From Bimuria novae-zelandiae CBS 107.79 (lineage: Eukaryota; Ascomycota; Dothideomycetes; Pleosporales; Didymosphaeriaceae): a stretch of DNA of 64,000 nt. Location: NCBI GenBank assembly GCA_010015655.1, contig ML976715.1, positions 1 to 64,000 on the forward strand, given 5' to 3'. A model generated the notes under the pieces. That model saw only the letters and a program-made list of their open reading frames with translations, was not told the origin of the DNA and did no database searches. The position numbers were made by a program, and so were the translations under genes. Positions 1-10,453 of this stretch are shown here, piece after piece (position 1 is the stretch's first letter; each line of letters begins with the position of its first letter).

Positions 1-699
1 GGCCACTCTCCATCACACAATCAATCAACTCAACCAAAATTAAAAACCCCATCAATCATCATTCTATCTTATTAAGAACACCCTTTAATCTGACATAGTG
101 CAGCGTGCCTAACAATTACTATAAGTACTTTCTAGCCTATTAGGCTAAGCACTATAAATAGAATAGTTAGCATTAATGTTTTAATATTACCTATAAGCTA
201 CACAGGTAGTAGAAGTTCGAAACAGGCTAGTTCCCTTAGGGCTTAGACCCCCGCGACACTAGCACGATAATAAGAAATACGTAGCTAGGAAGAGACGCGG
301 ACTACTTATTAATTAGGTAAGAATAATATAACCTATAGTGCTTTACACACCTAAGCCTGCAGGAAGAGGCAGCCTTCTTAGATAGCTATCCAGGGCATAA
401 TACATTAGCCTAGAACAAATGCCTTACTCTAAATTGCCCGCAATATAGGAATCAAGGAGTATATAAATCTGATAGGATTAGAGAAACTTACACCCTATAT
501 TAACAGTAATATAAGTAGCACTAAATTAAGGAAGTCTCTAAGCTATCTAAAGTCTAGGACTAGATTAAGGAAGCCAACGCCAGTTGGCCTAAAACCTTAA
601 ATAAAGGGTCCGATAATTTAAAAAACTAGATTATTATTAGGCAACAAGCCACACTAGTAATAGTGTAATTATTATAGCTTATTAAGTAGACACTTATTA

Positions 700-3600
700 A
701 GTTAAGAAGCGCTTAATTAAAGACATTATAGTGCATGGACATCGTGTTATAGCACTAATTAACCTAGGGGCAGACGCGTGTCTAATCGCCCCGCGAGTAG
801 TTAAGAAGTATAATATGCTATATTATAATAAGAAAACACCGCTGTAAATAGGACTCGCGGACAGGACCTAATTATAAGGATATAGTAATGGTTGGCTACG
901 CCTCGAGACGGCGCTAGTACAAGTTAATATAGAAGGCCTAAAGAGCCAACACGTCTTTACTATCGCGGAGATGGGAGACATCGAAGCTATTATTAGATAT
1001 AAATAGCTAGAACAATATAATCTACGAATAGACTAGATTAAACGAACAATCCTTCCCCGGGACCTACTAGCGAAGGCTTAGGCGAGCCCTAGTGGGAGGG
1101 AAACTCCCTAACCTTAGGCGAGAAAAAGGAGTCGACTATCTAGGATACAAGAAATATCAGTATATAAGATAAACAGGATCTTAAAGCAACACCTAGGGCG
1201 AGTGCACTGCATATAGGTCTAGGAGACTAAGATAGTCTTAGATAACCCTAGTCTGCTAAAAGAATACAAGGAATTTGTAGACCTATTTAAGGAATACGAC
1301 AAGACTATCCTACCTAAACACAAGGAGTAGGATTACGAGATACTACTAGTAGAGGAAGCCAAGCTACGGCTAGAACGCCTAAGGCCCCTTACCCATAAAT
1401 AAGAAAAAGAGTTAAAAGAGCTAATACAGAAGAATCTATGCTTAGGGAAATAGTGGCCTAGTTAGAGTCCTATAGCCTTCCCTATACTCTTTATTTGTAA
1501 AAAAGACGGCAGGCTACGACTCTATATAGATTATAAATAGCTAAACGCCGTAACGATTAAGAATCGCTACCCATTACTACTAATAACAGAGCTTATGGAT
1601 AGACTCCGAGGAGCTAAATACTTCACGAAATTCGACGTCTAGGATGGATTCCACAGGATTCGAATTGCGAAAGGGTATAAGTGGAAAACGGCGTTCCGCA
1701 CACGATATGGCCTTTTCAAGTACACGGTTATACCTATAGGGCTAACCAACGCACCAGCAACCTTCCAAGAGTTAATAAATTAAGTATTATATAAATACTT
1801 AGACGTATTCTGCACGGCGTACCTTGACGATATTTTAATATACTCACACGGAACCTTGGAAGAGCACAAAGGACATGTACGCAAAGTACTACAGAAGTTA
1901 TAAGAATATTAATTACTTCTACACCCTAAGAAGTGCGAGTTCTATGTCACTAAGACGGAATATTTAGGATTTATAATATCCCAAGAAGGTGTTAAGATGG
2001 ACCCGAAGAAGATCGCGATAATAGAAGAATAGCTACTACTATAATTAGTAAAAGACATCTAGTCTTTTTTAGGCTTTACTAACTTCTATCGCAAATTTAT
2101 TAGGAACTACTTAAAGACAATCGCTCTGTTGACAGAACTTATAAAGATAGGGAAATAGCAACCTCTATAAAAGGCAGAAATAGCGGCTTTCGAGCAGCTT
2201 AAACGCCTATTCCTAATGGCACCCCTACTACAGATGTACGACCTAGAGCGGCGACATCGCATCTACACGAATGTATCGGACTATGCGCTGGGGGCCGTAT
2301 TATTGCAAGAGTGCGACGACGGCAAATAGAGACCTGTCTTCTATTACGCACGCAAGCTCTTAGGAGTAAAACTAAATTATAAGATTTATAATAAGGAGTT
2401 GCTCGCAATTATTAACTATTTTAAGTAATAAGAAGCGCAGCTTAAAGGAGTAAAGCACTAAATAGAGGTCTTGTTAAATTAACTTAACCTTACGCGCTTC
2501 ACAACTACAAAGAAGCTTAATTAATAACAGGCTAAATAGTTAGAATAAATAGCGGAATTCGACTTCCGCATTACCTATTTACCTAGTAACTTAAACGCCG
2601 TAGTAGACGTACTTAGCAAGCGTTTAGATCTTATAGAAGAAGATAATAGAAGTAACTATATTATAATCCTAACCTACGCGAAGGATAGAACCCTTCGCTA
2701 TAATAAGATATAACTTACGCTAGTACTAGAAGCACGGCGCGTAGATCTTACCTATTATAGGCTAGTTATAAAAGAGATATAGGATTATAGTAGGCTTAAG
2801 GACGAGGATTACTAAGCGTATAATTTCTACTAAGCTACGAAATTAACAGCACGGGACTATTAAAACCATATTTAGATTAGTAAGCAGATAGCTCCGCTGC
2901 TAATTAAAAAACTACACAAAGATAAGGATTAGGGACACCTAGAAATCGCCAAAACAACGCGTTAAATTGCGAACGAATATGCCATCCCTAGGCTACGCTA
3001 GGCAGTACAGAAGGTTTTAGGCAACTATTTAGCCTGTTATAAAAATAAGCTTAAGAAATATAAGCCCTATAGCCTCTTATAACCACTATAGTCGCCCCTA
3101 AGACTATAGTTAAGCGTGACCATAGACTTTATCGTAAAGCTATTAGCATTACTAGCACCAGGGAACAAGGATCCCTACGACTTAATCTTAGTTATAATCT
3201 ATTAACTTGCTAAGGAGTCGAGGTTTGTGCTAATTAGGGAAGCTATATTAGTAGAAGAACCAGCCTATGTGGTAGAACAAGAACTAATATTACAGGTTAG
3301 ACAACCTGACGAGTTTATCACAGACAGGGCCAAGATATTCACATTGTTATACTAGACCACGTTTATAGCTAAATTAGGGATTAAGCACAAGCTCACGACG
3401 AGCTTCTATCCTAAAATAGATAGTTAAACTAAGTAAATAAACTAAACGTTAGAATAGTATCTCTAGATATATATAAATAAGCTTTAAGATAACTAGGTTA
3501 AGCTATTACCAACGGCCCAGCTAGCATATAATAGCGCAAGATCGGCGACTACGGGGTACTCGCCATATTACGCCAACCATGGATGTGAGCCAACGACTTA

Positions 3601-4170
3601 CTAGGATCTATTAGACATCTAGAGCATTGCGAAGAACGTAGCTAACAAGGCCGAACTTATGCAGGACCTATATAAAATACTACACGAGAATATTACGCGA
3701 CGTAACAAATAAATAGCGCGATAAGCGAATAAGAAAAGAATTATAGGACTAACTTTTAAAGAGGGGGATAGAGTTCTCCTCTTGCGAAAAAATCTTAAGA
3801 TAATAAGGCTAAGTAAAAAACTAGATAACCTTTAAAAAGGACTATTCGAAATCCAAGAGGTTAGGGGACCGGTTAATTTTAAACTATAGCTACCTATAGA
3901 TACACGGATCCACCCAGTCTTCCACAAGTTATTATTAGAACCAGCACCACCAGACGCCGAACTAGAAACCTAGCTTAAACTTAAAGATAAGGAGTACAAG
4001 GTCGAAGCTATTAGGGACCTATAAAAAATTAGGCGTTAGTACAAGTATCTGGTAAAGTGGGAAGGATAGCCAGAGAACCATAATACGTGGGAACTAGTAC
4101 AAAACCTTACGAACTATAAGACAGCGCTAGAGAGGTTCTATAAGGAATATCTAGAGGCGTCGCGACCAGA
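700..4170 (+). pseudogene. Ty3/gypsy pol polyprotein (PR-RT-RH-IN-chromodomain), broken
   Basis: The degraded pol frame can be read in pieces. Near 745-810 is an aspartic-protease-like stretch (LGADACLIAP, where D-S/T-G-A is usual). The reverse transcriptase runs about 1420-2000, with KDGRLRLYIDY, FTKFDV, the [10 protein letters not shown] motif and an intact YLDD catalytic box at 1820-1831. RNase H follows at about 2220-2440, with KIYNKELLAII. The integrase covers about 2880-3590 and ends in a recognisable SPYYANHG stretch. A chromodomain (EYKVEAIRD ... YLVKWEG) lies at about 3990-4150. There are dozens of TAA/TAG stops and the gene cannot be expressed. Chromodomains at the integrase C-terminus are the defining trait of chromoviruses. 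Confidence 0.92.
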
Positions 4171-4279
4171 TTAGTAAGGAACTTAAAATAGTTAAAGGAC
4201 ACAAAAGGATTAAAAGAAATAAATAAGTTAGCCTATAACTAGCCTAAGTTAGCCTATAGAGGTGCATGTGGCAATAGTT

Positions 4280-4700
4280 CGTAAAAGCTAGTACCCTTTA
4301 AATTCTCCTCCTATTACTCTAACGCCTTAATTATATTAGCAACGCGTAAGTTGTGCTAGGTATAGTTATACTCCTTCTCCTCTATTTCTGCTAACTCTCG
4401 CTCGAGACGCGTAGTCTTAAAAGTAGCCTAAGTTTAACGCTTTTTTACTTAAAAAAGGGCGAGACGCTTTTCGCGCTTCTCCTTCTAAACACGCTCTTAA
4501 TCCTTCTTAGGAATCTATAGACTATATTTAGTATAGGCAGCGAAATAGCCCGCACACTGCCTAAAGGCAGCGTTAATAAAACACCGTAACTTCTTCTTCT
4601 AATAACGCTTATAACTAGACGCTATTTTTAGACCCTAAGCTTCTACCTTTTGCGCACGAGTACGACAGGTTACTAAGGATAAATAGGAGGTTCTTAGCAT
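4280..4700 (-). pseudogene. antisense ORF of the chromovirus, coiled-coil/basic protein, broken
   Basis: Opposite to pol and between the chromodomain and the 3' LTR lies a degenerate frame starting at an ATG at 4698-4700 in the context CTAACTATGC. It can be followed for about 140 codons with RIP stops. The middle reads YKRYxKKKLRCF...ECAGY-like and then KEKREKRLALF, a charged helical stretch. It is homologous to the antisense frame starting at 63074 in the chromovirus at 54781-63654, which has YKRCIKKNLRYF and EQEKRKKELEL at matching places and the same CTAACTATGC start context. Function is unknown; no catalytic motif is visible. The level of conservation suggests it was once a real gene of these elements. 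Confidence 0.6.
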
Positions 4701-4848
4701 AGTTAGTAAGGTAAGGAGAATTAAGGAGAGGCTATAGCCTGCCTTAGGACGCGAGGGGATGTATCTTTATAATAATTAGCACTAACGCGCCGACGGCATA
4801 GCACAGCAAAGCAAGATATTAGGATAATAACCTTAAAGAGGGGGATAG

Positions 4849-5300
4849 TGTTACAACCACGAACCCTATAAGGATAAAGAAGCTAGATAATTACGCTAAA
4901 AAAGTAATTATTAATAAAGTAGTAGAGTTAACAGGACCTAACGGGGCGTAGGGTAGCTTAGTTAGTAGTTACGTAACGAAGTCCTGTATAAAGGGAAGTC
5001 CTATGGGACTACTATAGTCTCTGGGACTACAGGGCCTTGGCGGGACTACGAAGAAGGAATAGACTAGTATATAGTGTGGCGACTTTCCTATTATTATTTC
5101 CTTCCTTGTAGTTAACTTATATATCTTCTGTGCGAGTACGTTCTCCTATACAGACTAATAGTTATTTTATTTATTATAAGATTAGATTATCTAGCCGCGC
5201 TAAGTGTCGCATTAACTTATACTACTAAATAATCCGTGAAGCACCACGATACCTTACCGCCCTAACCCGGATCGGAACAAGGTGTGAGAGCCTCATAACA
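4849..5300 (+). repeat. 3' LTR of the chromovirus
   Basis: The 452-bp LTR starts TGTTACAACC directly after the polypurine tract AAAGAGGGGGATA and ends CTCATAACA. A degraded reverse-oriented copy of the same LTR family is present from about 48150, sharing a long stretch around TAATCTAATCTTATAATAAA. Confidence 0.85.
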
Positions 5301-6406
5301 ACGTAGCTAGGTAGGCAATTCCGCCCTTTATTATCTTTATAACTAAACTTTACTAAGCTAGCTTGTATTAAGCCTTACTTGCTAATTAGATAATTGCTAT
5401 TAGTAATAATAGCTAAATAACTAATAAGCTTAGCTTTACCTAATTTTAGCACTTTAATAGCTGTATAAGGTCGCGTATAGCCGGCACCCATCGACTCCTT
5501 ATCCTCGACGGCCATAGCAGCCACGCAACGCTAGAGTTCGACAAGTACTGCGCAGAGAATAGTATTATTACGCTCTGTATGCCGCCTCATACCTCGCACC
5601 TGCTCCAGCCACTTGACGTTGGCTGTTTCTCGCCTCTGAAGACTGCATACGGGCGCCAGGTCTAGGAGCTCGCGCGATAAGGCGTCTTCCACGTTGACAA
5701 GGAGGACTTCCTATAGATATACCCAGGCATCCGAGAGATAGTCCTTACAGAGAAGAATATCCAGGCTGGCTTCCGGGCGACAGGGCTCGTCCCGTTCTGT
5801 CCAGATCGCGTCCTGTCGTCGCTTACGGTGGTCAGGACGCCGTCCCCGCCAGCGATAGCAGTCAACGCTAAGGCTATATAGACGCTAAAGACGCTGTTTA
5901 TAGTTAATTAGCTTTAGTAGCAAGCTTAATATATAAGACTAAGTTTATTATTAATTATAGAGCCCTACTACTTAAGCTATCCACCAGCTTACTAAAGCAT
6001 GTTAATATTCTATATAATAAACTATAATACTTATAGCTAAGGTTATAAAGCTTTAGCAGGCTCTTAAGCGCCGCGAGCGTAAGTAGTAGTAGCGTCGCTA
6101 GTATATTGCCCGCGGGGGAGCTCTACAGGCTAAGCAGGGCCAGCTACTTGCTATAGAGGCGGAAAATGCGGAGCAGGAGGTAGCTCGCCAGGATGCCTAG
6201 CCCGCGCGCCAGCGCGCACCACCAACGTGTTTAAAGTGCCATATCTAAGGCTACAAGATAACTTAATGCAGGACTATTTAAGGATCCTATATATATATTT
6301 ATAGTATAATTAATTCTGTTGTTATAGCGCGATCTGTTAAAAAGTCGCGTCGATTCTGGTGGGGTGCGCCACTGACTGATGTGCGCCGCTGAGTGATAAA
6401 ACACGT
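5301..6406 (+). mobile_element. pogo/Fot1-like transposon K, right half only
   Basis: The right part of a Fot1/pogo-type DNA transposon; its left half lies beyond the chromovirus that interrupts it. The right terminal repeat ends at 6406, followed by a TA target dinucleotide (6407-6408). Read inward, the terminus is ACGTGTTTTAT followed by two tandem 17-bp motifs, CACTCAGCGGCGCACAT and CAGTCAGTGGCGCACCC. The end sequence is related to element I at 48321-50153. Confidence 0.88.
5305..6275 (+). pseudogene. pogo/Fot1 DDE transposase, C-terminal half, broken
   Basis: The frame begins inside the DDE domain. It contains LLILDGHSSHATLEF (second catalytic Asp, about 5496-5545) and SHLLQPLDVGCFSPLK (third Asp, about 5596-5643), the usual signature of Tc1/mariner-pogo (DDE_1) transposases. 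The C-terminus near 6225-6265 has a CxxC...H-type zinc knuckle start (CLKCHI). The stretch about 5460-5870 is almost free of RIP changes while both flanks are heavily mutated. TAG and TAA codons outside that patch make it a pseudogene. Confidence 0.85.
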
Positions 6407-6408
6407 TA

Positions 6409-7464
6409 GGATACGCTAATTATTAATATATAAGTATAAAAAGCTTTTAAGACGTTTAAGTTTTAGTACCTTAACTACTACTCTAAATATAGTATACTAT
6501 AAGAGTAGGCCGTTTTTTAAGCTATAATGTAATGTACGTCGCCCTATACCACGCCACCATACATCTCCAAAAGGAACGAGTAACGATAGCTATCGTTATA
6601 AGGCATAGGATAGTATATATAGGCATCGTGACATTAAGCGCTATAAGCTAGGGTTTGCTGTTTATAGTAAGCTTATAATAAAGCTTTAGATACTCTAAAA
6701 CTAAGTTTATACTATAGTTAAATAAGTAGTAAACGCTACAGGTGCTAATTAGAGAACTTAAAAATAATCTTTATCTAAGTAATAATAATTAGAAGGAGCA
6801 GGTATAATATATAGAGAGAGAGGTTACTCTAAGCCTATAGAGTGACAGAATAATATAACTAAGTAGCTATCTAAACAGAACCGTGCATACGCTACCGCTA
6901 TACTTTTAAATTTTAAAAAAATAAAAGGTACGCTACTAATAATAAATTTTCTAGGCTTAGTATTATAGTATATCTATAAGTAGGCTTAAAGAGAACTTAA
7001 TAACCTATCGCGACTAGGCGTAGTAATAACTTTATTTTAAAAAAAAATATACTTACTAGCTTACGTAGCTTAGCTAAATAATTAAGCATATAATTATATA
7101 CGCTACGCTTAAAAGGTGTACTTTTAATATAAGCTATAAGTATCTATATAAAGTAAATAGCTAGTATTAATAAAAGTTTATAAAGTATAATTACTTTTAG
7201 TACGCACTTTAGGGTGAATTTTTTTTATAAGCTTTATAATAAGTTTATATGTAAGGAAATTAGTAAAATTAAAAGCTAAATTTAAAAGAATTAGTAAATA
7301 GTATTATTAACTAAGCTTAAGTATAAAAAGTAGGTAGTAAACTTTTCTCTAGTTTTTTTTTTAAAGAATATTAAAGCATAAATTATAATAAGCCTATAAG
7401 TAAATAAATTTTTACTAGCTAGGCGCTATAATTCTATAACTATTTATTTTCTTATTTATATACG
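6409..7464. other. AT-rich RIP-degraded DNA, no recognisable gene
   Basis: About 1 kb of very AT-rich, CA/TG-depleted sequence. I recognise no transposase, reverse transcriptase or RNA gene in it. It is most likely an old repeat mutated beyond recognition. Confidence 0.5.
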
Positions 7465-7652
7465 CAGGTACTCGCGTAGGTTATATTATAAGTAAATAAT
7501 TACCCTTAAACGTTTATTAAAGCTTTATAGTAGAAGTACGCTACTTTTTTTTTCTTTATAGGTAATCGCGCGGGTTATATTATAAGTAAATAATTACTCT
7601 TAAATATTTATTAAAGCTTTATAGTAGAAGTACGCTACTCTTATTTTCCTAC
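7465..7652. repeat. tandem duplication, two units of about 94 bp
   Basis: Two adjacent copies of a unit running from GGTA(C/A)TCGCG to TAGAAGTACGCTACT, with a period of 94 bp measured from matching positions 7481 and 7575. The copies differ mainly at C/T and G/A sites, as expected if RIP or similar mutation continued after duplication. Confidence 0.8.
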
Positions 7653-8068
7653 CTTTTTTTTTATAGAACTCTATGTAAACTGTGACGATCGTGGGACTTG
7701 CTGTGATCTGGGCATCGTCACAAGGGCGATGGATGGCAGCTGCCACGCTGTGATGGCGCTACTACACTGAGAAGGCAGTCGCAGCATTGAGATGGCAGTT
7801 ACTAGATAGCGGCAGACTATATGCCGCCTACTCGGCCCTCTCGATCCCTTTCTCTTCTTTAGCTTTAAGTCTTTGTACATAGCGCCAATCTATCAGCCGC
7901 AAGGCTATATCTTGCTGGCCGTTACATAAACTAGCTACTTAGACTAATTACCTAGTAAGCTAGGAATCTAAGCTAGACGCTTTTTAAGCTCTATACGCAA
8001 GTTCGCTACCTTTTATACTTTAAATTACTATTTAGCTTATCTTAACACGCTTTATAAGCTAAGGAGTA
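7653..8068. other. mixed repeat relics
   Basis: Starts with a GC-normal stretch (about 7675-7925) containing a small inverted pair, GTGACGAT at 7682 and ATCGTCAC at 7713, and continues as RIP-mutated AT-rich DNA. No gene was recognised. Confidence 0.4.
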
Positions 8069-8241
8069 TATTATAAAAGGCTTACTAGCTTCTTACTAGA
8101 GCTTACTACGCTAGCTAGTTAAGCTAAGTAGCCAAGCACGCGATGCCTTAAACCTATAAATAGCTAGGTGTCTTAGTAGAACTTTCTCTCCTTAATAGAC
8201 TCTGTTTATGAGCTCCCTGATCGTTGTGACTGTGTGCCACA
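8069..8241 (+). repeat. short LTR of a copia-like element, RIP-mutated copy
   Basis: This 173-bp sequence matches 47920-48091. The left end TATTATAAAAGGC is what TGTTGCAAAAGGC (as at 47920) becomes after RIP. Both copies end ...GTTGTGACTGTG(C/T)GCCACA. Here no primer binding site follows, so it is a solo or fragmentary LTR. I could not find a clear target duplication. Confidence 0.6.
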
Positions 8242-8824
8242 ATTTGTAATTTTAGTAATTTTAAATTAGTATTAGTAGTAGCAGTACTGTTGTAGCGGTT
8301 GATGCTGCAAAGCGAAAGTCGGGAAAACACTGATTGTATTGATTTGGGAAGAATCTGCTATTTATACATGTATCTTGACTAAGCGACAAGTGCTAGGCGT
8401 GTGATGGTCAGGAGATCATCAGGTGATCGCGTGATCATCCTGTAACAAAGTTATCTCCGAGCTTCCTCACGAGAGACCGTTACAACTGTAGTTAGCATTT
8501 TATTAAGCTTTTAGCGACCTATAAAGCTAAGTCCAGCAAAAAAGTGACCAACCATATCATTTGATATCACAGTCCACGCCTCATACCATGCTCATTCAAA
8601 CACCGTCCTCAAATTACCGCTGCTCACGCTACCAACACACCGCTATCTCCACCCTACTGCCCTCCCCAATACGTTCCAAGAGTTGACTTCAAATTCTCCG
8701 GCTTCCCGCAATCCTCCTCCCCACGCTCGCCCCGCGCCGCCTCAAAAGGTTGCTTCAGCGGTACTTCACGCCCCACTATGCGCACCTCACGCACCTAGCG
8801 CCCAGTCAGCATGGTCTTTTGCAC
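8242..8824. other. transition from repeat to gene island
   Basis: AT-rich to about 8540, then GC-normal DNA forming the 3' flank of the next minus-strand gene. The sequence about 8390-8440 contains several overlapping GTGATC/GATCAT repeats. Nothing coding was recognised. Confidence 0.4.
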
Positions 8825-9904
8825 TCAATCCAGGACGATAGTGTCCTGGGTAGATTTGACGGCAGTAACCATGTTGAGCATCTTTCCCCTGATGTTGGTA
8901 CGCCCCGACGCGATAGAACACTGGAAGAGTCTTCTCTCCTCGCGGTCCAGCTCTTCTTCGTCGATGCTGCCGTCAACGAGCTGCTCGATTAGGTGCATGT
9001 ATGTCGCCCAGCTGGTGTCGCCGAGGGCTTTTCGGATACCGTGGAGCTGGGGCGAGACGGAATACAGGCCGTGCACTGAGGCTACTGGGTTGCCAGTGAG
9101 GGGATCGATGGTGCAGGCGAAGCTGTTGATCGTCAAGGTTCCTCGAGCGGGCTTAGTCGGAGCTGGGGTGTCGTTGGGGTGGTGGCCTTCGGCGGCTGCA
9201 TGACGCGGTCTGGTCCGTCGCTGCGCGGAAGAGGCATGCCCACCTTTGATAGCCAGGCGTGGAGTCTCTTCTTCGGGAGTGTCTTTGTAGGTGCCATCGT
9301 GCTCTTCGGAATTTTTGTTGCGTGCGAGAGTCGTGAGTAGCTTCGTCGATGTATATCGTCGCCTCTTAAGGGTGGACTGAACCGAATCAACTGCAAGCTG
9401 TGAGCTGGGTTCGGTGATCTTGTCTGTCTTGATTGCGCGTCGCGGTTGCTTGCTTGCTTGTGGCTGTCGGATCGATTGGGGTTTGACTGTTCCCTGAACA
9501 ATCTCATGCTGTTTTGACGCGGGAGGTGGTACGACCATTAGAGCAAATGGAGGACCTTTTAGCTCCTTGGTAAACGGTGCAGGCACTGGGTTTATACATG
9601 GCCTTGCGGGACTGTCGGCGCACGGGTTGAGGCCTAGATCCATGTCTGTGGGGGCATTGTTCGTGACGCGCTCGCCCTGCTGTAACAGTGCACCACTGCT
9701 CTGGATTGGTGTGCGGTGGGAATGCGGAGGCTGGAATGCCTGCGGCTGCATCTTTCTCAAGGAGTTCTGGAGGGACGAGGGGCGGTGGGCGACGTGCGGT
9801 GTAGACGGAGCGGCGTCGTTTTTGTATGAAGCCAAATATCTTGCATTTCGCGGGGCCTCCGTTCCCATGGGTGCGAGAGAATGCCTCCTTGGTACGCCAT
9901 CCAT
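8825..9904 (-). CDS. hypothetical protein, 359 aa
   Basis: An uninterrupted 359-codon frame in GC-normal DNA; CA and TG dinucleotides are intact, so it has escaped RIP. I do not recognise the family. The N-terminal two thirds are rich in Pro, Ser, Gln, Arg and Lys and look disordered (SLQNSLRKMQPQAFQPPHSH, and a basic TLKRRRYTSTK). The last ~105 residues look folded: LTINSFACTIDPLTGNPVASVHGL, followed by a helical acidic stretch (LIEQLVDGSIDEEELDREE). Basic clusters would fit a nuclear protein, but this is inference. The chosen start is the first ATG in frame; an upstream exon cannot be excluded. It lies between repeat DNA and the next minus-strand gene, with about 550 bp of intergenic sequence. 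Confidence 0.6.
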   Translation of the reverse strand: MDGVPRRHSLAPMGTEAPRNARYLASYKNDAAPSTPHVAHRPSSLQNSLRKMQPQAFQPPHSHRTPIQSSGALLQQGERVTNNAPTDMDLGLNPCADSPARPCINPVPAPFTKELKGPPFALMVVPPPASKQHEIVQGTVKPQSIRQPQASKQPRRAIKTDKITEPSSQLAVDSVQSTLKRRRYTSTKLLTTLARNKNSEEHDGTYKDTPEEETPRLAIKGGHASSAQRRTRPRHAAAEGHHPNDTPAPTKPARGTLTINSFACTIDPLTGNPVASVHGLYSVSPQLHGIRKALGDTSWATYMHLIEQLVDGSIDEEELDREERRLFQCSIASGRTNIRGKMLNMVTAVKSTQDTIVLD

Positions 9905-10453
9905 GTGTCCGAAAGGATAGGGGCGCCGCTTTCTTGCGGGTAATTCACCTGATGACTGTCACGACCGCGTCGGCACCTTTTTCGCGCCAAGATAACCTTC
10001 CGCCGCGTCGCCTGACGTAGGCTGATTATTCATATTGGTTGAAATGCTGCTTAACTCGGTGAATGCAGTAATGCGGGGTGTGATAGTCGGATGCCAAGGT
10101 TACTGTGATAACGAAGTTGAGACGTCGCGTGGTAAGAGGCGTCGTACGTGCCTGCTCGAGGTTGCTCTTGCCATCTTTAACGACCCTTACTTCCGCCTGC
10201 CCTGGATGTTTAGAGTCAGCGAAAAATCTGATTATTTGCGCGTTTACCGTGTTGTGCTAGGGAGCGTACCGAAGTTACCTGCATCCTCAACCTGAGGTCC
10301 GTTCTGGCATATTCTGAAGCAAAATGTCTGATTACGGCCGCTCGTACCTTCCTAAACCTGCTATGGCTTACACTTACTAGTAAAATATGGATGAATTTTG
10401 ACAGGAATACATATATGGTGATATTTCTGTGCGTTGCGCCGCCGAGCGCCCTC
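9905..10453. other. intergenic region
   Basis: GC-normal, non-RIP sequence between the start of the 359-aa gene and the stop of the next gene. It would hold the promoter of the 359-aa gene and the terminator of its upstream neighbour. Short frames here lack recognisable protein features and I do not call them. Confidence 0.5.

Larger units (their letters stand above)
1..5300 (+). mobile_element. Ty3/gypsy chromovirus, RIP-degraded, 5' end outside window
   Basis: This is a Metaviridae-type LTR retrotransposon whose 5' LTR and most of gag lie left of the window. In order it shows protease, reverse transcriptase, RNase H, integrase and a chromodomain, then an antisense reading frame, a polypurine tract (about 4832-4847) and the 3' LTR. 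Frames are interrupted throughout by TAA and TAG at positions where CAA, CAG or TGG are expected, which is the RIP signature. The right LTR end abuts the middle of a pogo transposase (5301 onward), so the element probably inserted into that transposon. The missing left half prevents checking the target duplication. Confidence 0.93.

Noticed and set aside
7465..7652. Possible CRISPR-like or promoter repeat array
   Set aside because: Only two long tandem units without spacers; a simple duplication explains it.
8811..9203. Plus-strand frame overlapping the 359-aa gene
   Set aside because: It lies opposite the longer minus-strand frame and has low-complexity Ser/Arg composition without recognisable features.
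10035..10295. 86-codon plus-strand frame between the two island genes
   Set aside because: No domain, no splice context and no neighbour relation; length is within chance expectation in GC-normal DNA.
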